Positions 1 through 5,934 of a stretch of DNA of 6,562 nt are shown one piece after another. The notes beneath the pieces are model-generated. The model did not search any database. It saw only the letters and a program-made list of their open reading frames with translations, and was not told the origin of the DNA. Each line of letters starts with the position of its first letter. Position 1 is the stretch's first letter. The stretch comes from an uncultured bacterium. Lineage in GTDB: Bacteria > Bacteroidota > Bacteroidia > Bacteroidales > Marinifilaceae. The position numbers were made by a program, and so were the translations under genes. Location of the stretch: positions 1 through 6,562 of the forward strand of contig CAJMQA010000194.1 in the NCBI GenBank assembly GCA_905215395.1, given 5' to 3'.

Positions 1-494
1 GAGACGGAACCAATGATGCCCCTGCTTTGGCCCAGGCTGATGTTGGAGTGGCGATGAACAGTGGCACTCAGGCTGCAAAAGAAGCCGGAAATATGGTGGA
101 TTTGGATAATGACCCGACAAAGCTGATTGAAATTGTGGAGATCGGAAAACAGTTGCTAATGACCCGGGGAACTCTGACAACTTTCAGTATTGCGAATGAT
201 GTGGCTAAATATTTCGCAATTGTCCCGGCTTTATTTATGGTTTCTATTCCGGCATTAGGTGCATTGAACATCATGAATTTGCATAGTCCTGAAAGTGCAA
301 TTCTCTCGGCAGTGATTTTTAATGCGATAATCATTCCGGTTTTAATACCCTTGGCATTGAGGGGAGTGGCCTATAAGCCGATCGGGGCTTCTGCCTTATT
401 GCGGAGGAATCTGTTGATTTATGGTTTGGGTGGGGTGATTGTACCGTTCATCGGTATTAAATTGATAGATATGTTGATCAGTGTGATTCTGTAA
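1..494 (+). CDS. kdpB: KdpB, potassium-transporting P-type ATPase subunit B (C-terminal part, 5' end outside window)
   Basis: KdpB is the ATP-hydrolysing subunit of the inner-membrane KdpFABC complex, which pumps K+ inward when external potassium is scarce. The reading frame enters from the left edge (complete codons from base 3) and gives 163 residues of a protein usually near 680. The fragment opens in the P-domain hinge signature DGTNDAPAL, followed by QADVGVAMNSGTQAAKEAGN, highly typical of KdpB. Next comes FSIANDVAKYFAIVPALF, the KdpB transmembrane helix carrying the conserved Asp and Lys (D583 and K586 in E. coli numbering, from memory) involved in coupling. Further hydrophobic helices follow to the TAA at 492-494. 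The phosphorylation (DKTGT) and nucleotide-binding domains lie outside the window. kdpC starts 19 bp later on the same strand, so the two are almost certainly cotranscribed. No frameshift or missing motif is visible. Confidence 0.97.
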   Translation, partial: DGTNDAPALAQADVGVAMNSGTQAAKEAGNMVDLDNDPTKLIEIVEIGKQLLMTRGTLTTFSIANDVAKYFAIVPALFMVSIPALGALNIMNLHSPESAILSAVIFNAIIIPVLIPLALRGVAYKPIGASALLRRNLLIYGLGGVIVPFIGIKLIDMLISVIL

Positions 495-513
495 TTATTA
501 AACTAAAAATATC

Positions 514-1104
514 ATGAAATCAAATTTATTGAAAGCTCTGAAATTGACGCTGTTTTTTGTGTTTTTCAGTGTATGCTATATATCGATTCTTTGGTCGTTT
601 GCAAAAATAGCCGGGCCGAATGGAGGTAATGCAGAGGTTGTTGTCGTAGAGGGGAAAGTGGTGGGAGCTGCTAATGTCGGACAATCCTTTACGAAAGATA
701 TCTATTTCTGGGGGCGTCCTTCCTGTGCGGGGGATGGCTATGATGCTTCCAGTTCTGCGGGGAGTAACAAGGGGGCTACAAATCCGGAATATCTGGCGGA
801 AATAGAAGCCCGTATAGATACATTTTTAATGAAACATCCTTATCTGAAACGTTGTGATGTACCGGCAGAGATGGTGACAGCCAGTAGTAGCGGACTAGAT
901 CCGGAAATTTCCAAAGCCGGGGCATATGCTCAGATCAGGCGTGTAGCTATGGCCCGGGGGATGTCAGAAGAACGGGTGAAAGCTGTTGTCGATCAGCAGG
1001 TAAAAGGTGCATTACTGGGCTTGTTCGGACCTGGAGACCGGGTGAATGTTCTGAAATTGAATGTGGCTTTGGATGCGGTAAGCAATCTTCTTATGCAGAA
1101 CTGA
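514..1104 (+). CDS. kdpC: KdpC, potassium-transporting ATPase subunit C
   Basis: KdpC is the single-span accessory subunit of the KdpFABC pump. It is thought to stabilise the KdpA-KdpB complex and raise affinity for ATP or K+. The 196-residue product has the family's usual length and layout: one N-terminal membrane helix (about residues 9-32), then a periplasmic domain with the family motifs GQSF, YFWGRPS, SAGSNKGATNP and SSGLDPEISKAGAYAQIRRVA. The ATG at 514 is the first in frame after the kdpB stop and sits directly before the hydrophobic helix; no Shine-Dalgarno is visible, as is common in Bacteroidota. The core ends in VNVLKLNVALD, the normal KdpC terminus. The last residues (about AVSNLLMQN) look non-native: the DNA encoding them, read in another frame, continues into porin-like sequence, so the tail was probably acquired through a deletion. 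Function is likely unaffected because the conserved part is complete. Confidence 0.96.
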   Translation: MKSNLLKALKLTLFFVFFSVCYISILWSFAKIAGPNGGNAEVVVVEGKVVGAANVGQSFTKDIYFWGRPSCAGDGYDASSSAGSNKGATNPEYLAEIEARIDTFLMKHPYLKRCDVPAEMVTASSSGLDPEISKAGAYAQIRRVAMARGMSEERVKAVVDQQVKGALLGLFGPGDRVNVLKLNVALDAVSNLLMQN

Positions 1105-1253
1105 ATTATCCGTTTGCTGTAACTAATCTGGCTTTAAAAGCCACGAAAGAGATTCGGTTTAGTGAGACTTTTTCCATGCCTTTATTTGCCCGGCTGATTT
1201 TTAATCCTAAGGCAGAAGATGCCCATCTTGTACTGGGATTTATCATTCGATGA
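1086..1253 (+). pseudogene. Remnant of an outer-membrane porin-like gene (C-terminal ~55 codons only)
   Basis: Read in the frame whose codons begin at 1086, the DNA is open to a TGA at 1251-1253. It encodes a peptide with the pattern of the last beta-strands of a TorF/OprB-like putative porin: SSYAELNYPFAVTNLALK, then ATKEIRFSETFSMPLFARL, then IFNPKAEDAHLVLGFIIR. The alternating polar/hydrophobic strands, the A(S/T)KEI...F(S)LP turn, the NP..ED.. turn and the final hydrophobic strand match what I recall of porin-like genes that follow kdpC in some Bacteroidales. No signal peptide, start codon or upstream barrel exists: the frame runs back into kdpC, and the only in-frame ATG (1176) would leave about 25 residues. 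The porin-like frame is still undamaged, which suggests a recent loss. I infer an in-place deletion joining the end of kdpC to the end of the porin gene. The family call is from pattern memory, not a search; the truncation is clear if the call is right. Confidence 0.6.
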
Positions 1254-1281
1254 CTTCTCGCTTATCTATATCCCGGGTGTT

Positions 1282-2571
1282 TTATATCTGTCCCGGAGTA
1301 GTTATTTCAGCCGGACTTTTGGCTTTATATCCGTCCAGGCCGTAGTACAGGATGTACAACTCACCGAGGATAATCAGCCACCAGGTCCGGCGCCAGTCGC
1401 CTTGCAGTGTATCCGCTAGGATTCCTTGCAATAGGGGAAATACACCACCTCCGACAACTCCTATCATAAGAGTGCCGGAGGCTTTGGTTGTATAGATGCC
1501 TAATTTGGCTAAAGCCAGAGTATAGATTGCTGGCCACATTACAGAATGGCAAAGGCCTATTGCAACCAGGAGCCAGGGATTGGAGAGTAACATAGAGAGT
1601 ATAAGCAATACAGAGGAGCTAATGGAGGAGTAAATCAACTGATTTTGAGGAGATACTTTAGGATAAACAGAAGCCACAAAACGACCGGTCAATATTCCTC
1701 CCCAATAAAGGGCTGCCATTTTGGTGGCAGCTGAGGCAAAGCCGCTGTTCAGGCTTGCTGCATACAGGTTGATATTGGCTCCTACTGCGACTTCAACACC
1801 CACATAACAAAAGATGCCGATCACCCCTAAACGGAGTTGTGGAAAAGACCAGATGCTTTTTGCAGGCAGATTGGTTACAGTTTTGGGGGAAATATCAACA
1901 GCCGGCATTTTGGCTCTACCGGTAATGAAGGTGAGTATGAGGATAGAGGCGATTAAGCAAATTACCGGGAATACGAATTCTTTGGAATCGATATTGTGTA
2001 ACGGTAGTCCGTAAAACAGAACATTGCTGACGAATAAAGGTCCTAAGGCCATGCCGATAGAGTTCGTCGTACCCCCGATCATCTGCCGTTGCAGGGAATC
2101 GGTCTTGCCAACCGGAATGACATCCAGATATAGGCCGGTAACTACTTGTAAGATGGTCACAGCTACTCCGATAACGAATGAGCCCAGAAGGAAAATGAAG
2201 AATCCCGTAAAAATCCGGTCGCCCAGAATGGTGATGTGGCTGGGGGTGTATAGGTGGAGTAGTACGGCTATTTCATATATGAGTAATCCTCCTGTAAAAA
2301 TCAGGAGGGCATAGACAGAGGTTTTTCTGTAGCCGAACCGGTTTACCCAACGGGTGGCAAACCCTTCTGAAAACGGATAAGCCAGAAACCAGGCAAAGTT
2401 CAATAAGGTGACAAGTGCATTGGTGATATTGCCGTCGTGCGGAAGCATAGCTGATTTCAGGGGGATCTGGAATTGTTGGTTGATGACGGTAAAGAGTCCT
2501 ACAATAAAGTACAGGAATAACATTAACAGGAAAGAAATTAAAACAGATTTTTGTGCTGAAGTAGCTTCCAT
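1282..2571 (-). CDS. MFS transporter, FucP/GluP-type sugar permease family
   Basis: This is a 429-residue, 12-helix inner-membrane major facilitator. It belongs to the FucP-like sugar branch, judged by FCYVG at 254-258, GGILTGRFV near 291-299, HSVMWPAIYTLALAKLG at 342-358 and GVVGGGVFPLLQGILAD at 371-387. The motif-A-like loop between helices 2 and 3 is GFATRWVNRFGYRKT (70-84). Family members usually carry fucose, glucose or galactose with protons. Aligned by eye to E. coli FucP, the two proton-coupling acids (D46 and E135) fall on Gln35 (NQQFQIPL) and Gln142 (ILQVV), so the substrate and energy coupling may differ. Glu260 in FCYVGVEVAVG is the obvious remaining membrane acid. The ATG at 2569-2571 is the only start giving the full first helix. 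The gene stands alone on the minus strand between the two halves of the kdp cluster, with no sugar-catabolic neighbour to suggest a substrate. I would not assign a substrate or gene symbol. Confidence 0.9.
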   Translation of the reverse strand: MEATSAQKSVLISFLLMLFLYFIVGLFTVINQQFQIPLKSAMLPHDGNITNALVTLLNFAWFLAYPFSEGFATRWVNRFGYRKTSVYALLIFTGGLLIYEIAVLLHLYTPSHITILGDRIFTGFFIFLLGSFVIGVAVTILQVVTGLYLDVIPVGKTDSLQRQMIGGTTNSIGMALGPLFVSNVLFYGLPLHNIDSKEFVFPVICLIASILILTFITGRAKMPAVDISPKTVTNLPAKSIWSFPQLRLGVIGIFCYVGVEVAVGANINLYAASLNSGFASAATKMAALYWGGILTGRFVASVYPKVSPQNQLIYSSISSSVLLILSMLLSNPWLLVAIGLCHSVMWPAIYTLALAKLGIYTTKASGTLMIGVVGGGVFPLLQGILADTLQGDWRRTWWLIILGELYILYYGLDGYKAKSPAEITTPGQI

Positions 2572-2693
2572 AAGATTTATTGTCGATAAAAATGTTTATA
2601 TGAGTCTATTACGAGAACTGAATTCGAAAAGATATCGTGGGGGATTATTTCTATTTTTATTATTTTTACCTGATTATAAAATTTGGAGGATTC
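2572..2693. promoter_or_regulatory. Divergent intergenic region between the MFS gene and the small membrane-protein gene
   Basis: This 122-bp AT-rich gap must hold the promoters for two divergent genes. I looked on both strands for the Bacteroidota housekeeping promoter (TTTG, 19-21 bp, TAnnTTTG). On the plus strand, TATTTTTA at 2652-2659 resembles the -7 element but has no TTTG at the right distance. On the minus strand, TATCTTTT (complement of about 2628-2635) is similar and also lacks a -33 partner. No clear operator repeat was found. The region is therefore regulatory by position only. Confidence 0.35.
2685..2690 (+). promoter_or_regulatory. Shine-Dalgarno-like site GGAGGA for the 63-residue gene
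   Basis: GGAGGA lies three bases before the ATG at 2694 and fixes that start rather than the upstream GTG at 2637. Purine-rich Shine-Dalgarno sites are uncommon in Bacteroidota, and none is apparent before kdpC, kdpD or the kinase here. The spacing is shorter than usual, so its strength is uncertain. Confidence 0.5.
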
Positions 2694-2885
2694 ATGAAAA
2701 TATTCCGTGTTATTTTATTGGGCTTGGCTATGGCTCTTTTTGCAGTGAATTTCTGGACGATCGATTATCAGGATTTGTACAGTAGGACTAGCCTGGGGGC
2801 TTATTTCCGGATCGGGGTGGCTTTACTATTGGTCTTGCTTTTACTGGTCATGATTAAGCGTGACCGGAAGGGTGTGTCAAAGTAG
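2694..2885 (+). CDS. Small two-helix membrane protein, unknown function
   Basis: The 63-residue product begins MKIFRVILLGLAMALFAVNF, a hydrophobic helix (about residues 4-20). A short polar loop follows (WTIDYQDLYSRTSLGAYF), then a second helix rich in Leu and Val (about 39-54), and a basic tail RDRKGVSK. With positive residues at both ends, both termini are expected in the cytoplasm and the acidic/aromatic loop outside. The frame is open from a GTG at 2637, but the ATG at 2694 starts the first helix cleanly and has a GGAGGA just before it. I recall short uncharacterised Bacteroidales proteins with an NFWTIDY-like segment, but know no function. It is not KdpF, which is about 30 residues with one helix. 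kdpD begins 157 bp downstream on the same strand, so cotranscription is possible but unproven; it could equally be a stand-alone gene divergent from the MFS gene. Length, coding pattern and ribosome site make it a likely real gene. Confidence 0.78.
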   Translation: MKIFRVILLGLAMALFAVNFWTIDYQDLYSRTSLGAYFRIGVALLLVLLLLVMIKRDRKGVSK

Positions 2886-2951
2886 CCTGTCGTTTCGGAG
2901 GAAAACCTTTTCATTTTGGAAAGGCTGGAAAAATTTATAGGGAGTAGGATT

Positions 2952-2983
2952 TTTGTAAATTTCAGATATTCAGGGTATTGTTC
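2952..2983 (+). promoter_or_regulatory. Candidate Bacteroidota-type promoter upstream of kdpD
   Basis: TTTG at 2952-2955 is followed after exactly 20 bp by TATTGTTC at 2976-2983. The spacing fits the Bacteroidota sigma-ABfr pattern TTTG-N19-21-TAnnTTTG, but only two of the four TTTG bases in the -7 half match. Transcription would start near 2990, leaving a leader of about 50 bases before the kdpD ATG. If real, the sensor genes are transcribed separately from kdpBC. The match is weak and could be chance in AT-rich DNA. Confidence 0.25.
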
Positions 2984-3042
2984 TTGTTGATCCGCTTTTG
3001 GCATGGATTTGGCTGCTATTATACAGGTGATAAGAATGTCAT

Positions 3043-4170
3043 ATGGATAAAGAACAGAGTGTACAACGTTTTCTGGATTTGATCAAGCGTTCCCGGAGAG
3101 GAAAATTTAAAATATACATCGGAATGATTGCCGGAGTGGGCAAGACGTATCGTATGTTGCAGGAGGCTCATCAATTGTTGGATAGTGGGGTGGATGTTCA
3201 GATCGGATATGTGGAAACTCACGGGCGGGTCAATACGGATTCGCAATTAGCTGGACTTCCGTTGATTCCCCGCCGGAAAGTCTTTTATAAGGGAAAAGAG
3301 CTGGAAGAGCTGGATTTACAGGCGATATTGAACCTGCATCCGGAGATTGTGATAGTAGATGAGCTGGCACATACCAATATAGAGGGAAGCAAGAACGAGA
3401 AACGCTGGCAGGATGTATTTGATTTACTGGAGGCTGGCATCAATGTTATCAGTGCAGTGAATATTCAGCACATCGAGAGTTTGAATGAGGAGATAAAGGA
3501 TATTGCCGGTATAGAGGTCAGGGAAAGGATTCCGGACAGTGTTCTGGAACAGGCTGATGAAGTGGTGAATATTGATTTAACGGCTGAAGAACTGCTGGAT
3601 CGGTTAAAGACGGGAAATATTTACAAGCCGGAGAAAATACAAATGGCTTTGAATAATTTCTTTAAATCTGAACATATTCTACAATTGCGAGAGTTGGCTT
3701 TGAAGGAGGTGGCGCTGCGGGTAGAAAAAAAGGTAGAAAATGAGGTGACGGAGAATGTGGGGGTCCGGCATGAGAAATTCCTGGCCTGTATCAGCAGTGC
3801 CGAGAAGACTCCCAGACGGATCATCCGGAAAACGGCACGCCTGGCTACCCGTTATAATTCCAGATTTGCTGTTTTGTATGTACAGACTTCACGGGAAGCA
3901 CCTGACCGGATTGCTTTGTCCAGTCAGCGTTATCTGATCAACCATTTTAAATTGGCAACAGACCTTAGGGGAGAAGTGATACAGGTACAGTCGGATGACG
4001 TTGTAGGAAGTATTGTGAAGGTGTGTCGGGAACAACAGATCAGTACGGTATGTATGGGAAAGCCTTCTTTTCGCTGGATTTCTTTGTTTTGTTCGGTATG
4101 GCGCTACCGGAAATTGCTGAATTCTTTAGCACAATTAAATATTGATCTGATTATTTTGTCTCAAAAATAA
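3043..4170 (+). CDS. kdpD: KdpD-type sensor protein, short form (KdpD N-terminal domain + USP domain, no kinase)
   Basis: This is a 375-residue soluble protein equivalent to the cytoplasmic N-terminal part of E. coli KdpD (about 895 residues). Residues 18-230 are the KdpD sensor domain, with a Walker A-like GMIAGVGKT (27-35), the family block GYVETHGR (55-62), Walker B-like IVIVDELAHTN (102-112) and AVNIQHIESLN (138-148). A universal-stress-protein-like domain follows (about 244-375) with a GKPSF nucleotide-loop-like segment (339-343). There is no membrane segment, GAF, HisKA or ATPase module, so it cannot phosphorylate on its own. It likely senses potassium, turgor or a nucleotide and acts on the kinase encoded 4 bp downstream. 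The ATG at 3043 is the first after an in-frame TAA at 3031; no clear Shine-Dalgarno is seen. Stand-alone short KdpDs are known in cyanobacteria, so the short length is likely genuine and not a frameshift; the following kinase is not the missing KdpD C-terminus by sequence type. Confidence 0.92.
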   Translation: MDKEQSVQRFLDLIKRSRRGKFKIYIGMIAGVGKTYRMLQEAHQLLDSGVDVQIGYVETHGRVNTDSQLAGLPLIPRRKVFYKGKELEELDLQAILNLHPEIVIVDELAHTNIEGSKNEKRWQDVFDLLEAGINVISAVNIQHIESLNEEIKDIAGIEVRERIPDSVLEQADEVVNIDLTAEELLDRLKTGNIYKPEKIQMALNNFFKSEHILQLRELALKEVALRVEKKVENEVTENVGVRHEKFLACISSAEKTPRRIIRKTARLATRYNSRFAVLYVQTSREAPDRIALSSQRYLINHFKLATDLRGEVIQVQSDDVVGSIVKVCREQQISTVCMGKPSFRWISLFCSVWRYRKLLNSLAQLNIDLIILSQK

Positions 4171-4174
4171 GATT

Positions 4175-5893
4175 ATGAAGATAAAGACGAAACTGATTTT
4201 TGGTATAGGGCTTTTGTTTGCCATGATTGTATTGTTGGGAGGAATGGCGGTGAAGTATATCCATGATATGTCAGCTGATACTAAGAATATCCTGGCTGAT
4301 AATTATCAATCCCTGGATTATGCCCGGCAGATGTTATACGCTTTGGAGAATTTCGATAAAGACTCGGTTTCACCGGATGTTTTTATCGAGAATTTGAAAA
4401 AGCAACAGAATAACATAACGGAGATACACGAAGCAGAAGCGACCGCCCGTTTGATGATGCATTTCGAGCAGATGAAGCAAGATACGACTGCCAGTTTGAT
4501 TGAGCAGGTGAGAAACGATCTGAATGAAATCATGACTCTGAATATGAGTTCTATTTATCACAAGAGTGAGATTGCAGAGCATACGGCCGGTAATGCGACG
4601 ATGTGGATTTACATCGTTGTGGTCTGTTGTGTGGGCTTAGCACTTATTTTGTTGCTTGTATTTCCAGGGTCTATCACACGTCCTATCCGGGAACTGATGG
4701 ATGGAATTGTGGAAATTTCCAACCGGAATTACGATAAGCGACTGCATTTTAAAGAGGTGCAGGAATTCAAAGAGGTGGCCGTTTCGTTTAATAATATGGC
4801 CGAAAAGTTGTCTGAATACCGTGAGAGTACATTAGCAGACTTGCTGGCATCGAAAAAATACATCGAAGCGATCGTCAACAGCATACATGAACCGATCATT
4901 GGGTTGGACGACGAAAAGAAAATTCTGTTTGTCAATCAGGAGGCCTTGAATGTACTGAATCTGAAACGGGAAGAAATGGCAGGCAAACCGGCAGCGGAAT
5001 TATCGTTGAAAAATGATCTGTTGCGTCGCCTCGTCCGGGAGCTGATGAAACCGGATGAACATAAAGAACCTTTGAAAATTTATGCCGACAATAAGGAAAG
5101 CTATTTTCAGGCCCAGTACATTCCCATCCGGATTACAGAGACCGGAGAAGAGGTGCCGCATTATTCAGGAGATGTGATCTTATTAAAAAATATTACTGAA
5201 TTCAAGGAACTGGATACGGCAAAAACAACTTTTATTTCTACGATTTCCCATGAACTCAAGACTCCGATTTCGGCCATTATGATGAGTTTAAAGTTATTGG
5301 AAGACAAGCGGATCGGTGCACTGAATGAGGAACAGGAGTCTCTGGCACAAAGCATTAAGGAAAATAGCGATCGCTTACTGAATATTACCGGAGAGTTATT
5401 GAAAATGACTCAGGTGGAGACCGGCAAGTTGCAGTTGAACCCGAAGGTGACTAAACCGATAGAACTGATCAATTATGCGATCAATGCAACAAGGGTATTG
5501 GCAGAACGTTTTAAGTGCAATATAGAGGTGGAATATCCGGAGGAAAAGGTGCCGAAGTTGTTTATAGACAGTGAAAAAATCGCCTGGGTTGTCACTAACC
5601 TGCTTTCAAATGCAATTCATTATTCCAGTGAGAATTCCCGGATAATCGTAGGGGCTGTTTCTCAGGATAAGTCAGTGGAAATATATGTTCAGGATTTTGG
5701 TAAAGGGATTGACCCCCGTTATCATCAGAGTATTTTTGACCGTTATTTCCGGGTGCCGGGGACTAAAGTACAGGGGAGCGGTCTGGGGCTTGCTATTTCA
5801 AAAGATTTTGTGGAAGCGCATGGCGGCACAATACAGGTGGAAAGTGAAGTAGGGAAAGGCAGTCGTTTTACGATTACTTTCCCGGTAAGATGA
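4175..5893 (+). CDS. Membrane sensor histidine kinase (HAMP-PAS-HisKA-HATPase), probable partner of KdpD
   Basis: This 572-residue kinase has a first membrane helix (about 8-28), a ~115-residue periplasmic, mostly helical sensor region (29-142), and a second helix (143-164). A HAMP linker (about 165-217, starting after PGSITRPIREL), a PAS domain (about 223-340) and the kinase core follow. The H-box is FISTISHELKTP with phospho-acceptor His359; the adjacent E360-T363 fits the ExxT phosphatase motif. The N-box is NLLSNAIHYS (475-484), G1 is DFGKGI (507-512), the F-box is IFDRYFR (520-526) and G2 is GSGLGL (534-539). All catalytic motifs are intact. It starts 4 bp after the kdpD stop, so the two are translationally linked, and it supplies the membrane and kinase modules that KdpD lacks. 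It is not the canonical KdpD C-terminus, which has four helices (DUF4118), a GAF-like domain and no HAMP. No response regulator follows. The kinase call is certain; a role in kdp control is inferred from position. Confidence 0.93.
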   Translation: MKIKTKLIFGIGLLFAMIVLLGGMAVKYIHDMSADTKNILADNYQSLDYARQMLYALENFDKDSVSPDVFIENLKKQQNNITEIHEAEATARLMMHFEQMKQDTTASLIEQVRNDLNEIMTLNMSSIYHKSEIAEHTAGNATMWIYIVVVCCVGLALILLLVFPGSITRPIRELMDGIVEISNRNYDKRLHFKEVQEFKEVAVSFNNMAEKLSEYRESTLADLLASKKYIEAIVNSIHEPIIGLDDEKKILFVNQEALNVLNLKREEMAGKPAAELSLKNDLLRRLVRELMKPDEHKEPLKIYADNKESYFQAQYIPIRITETGEEVPHYSGDVILLKNITEFKELDTAKTTFISTISHELKTPISAIMMSLKLLEDKRIGALNEEQESLAQSIKENSDRLLNITGELLKMTQVETGKLQLNPKVTKPIELINYAINATRVLAERFKCNIEVEYPEEKVPKLFIDSEKIAWVVTNLLSNAIHYSSENSRIIVGAVSQDKSVEIYVQDFGKGIDPRYHQSIFDRYFRVPGTKVQGSGLGLAISKDFVEAHGGTIQVESEVGKGSRFTITFPVR

Positions 5894-5899
5894 GGGTAG

Positions 5900-5934
5900 T
5901 TATCAGACTGCTTCTATGATAATTTTCCCTTTTT
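5900..5934 (+). terminator. Possible weak terminator after the kdpD-kinase pair
   Basis: TTATCA (5900-5905) pairs with TGATAA (5917-5922) around an 11-base loop and is followed directly by the T-rich run TTTTCCCTTTTT. The position, a few bases past the kinase stop codon, is right for ending that transcript. The stem is short and A/T only, and it sits over the end of the opposed M23 gene, so it may be coincidental. Confidence 0.3.

Noticed and set aside
1273..1296. CCGGG…CCCGG hairpin near the 3' end of the MFS gene as a bidirectional terminator
   Set aside because: A 5-bp stem with a 14-base loop and no T-run on either side; it overlaps MFS codons.
1219..1419. Plus-strand open frame of 66 codons running from the porin scar into the MFS gene
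   Set aside because: It starts mid-scar in a different frame and runs antisense to the end of the MFS gene; the composition is not protein-like.
2024..2314. Plus-strand open frame of 96 codons inside the MFS gene
   Set aside because: It is fully antisense to a well-supported transporter gene, has no recognisable domain and no start signal.
2637..2885. Longer 82-residue form of the small membrane protein starting at GTG 2637
   Set aside because: The extra 19 residues are odd Tyr/Phe-rich sequence from AT-rich intergenic DNA; the ATG at 2694 has the ribosome site and a clean first helix.
2694..2885. Small membrane protein as KdpF
   Set aside because: KdpF has about 30 residues and one helix and is usually encoded before kdpA; this protein has 63 residues, two helices and a different position.
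2906..2924. CCTTT…AAAGG hairpin after the small gene as a terminator
   Set aside because: The stem is only 5 bp and is followed by CTGGAAAAATTT instead of a T-run.
3043..5893. kdpD and the kinase gene as one full-length kdpD broken by a frameshift
   Set aside because: The kinase has its own ATG, N-terminal membrane helix, periplasmic domain, HAMP and PAS; it does not have the four-helix bundle and GAF-like region of full KdpD, so these are two distinct genes.
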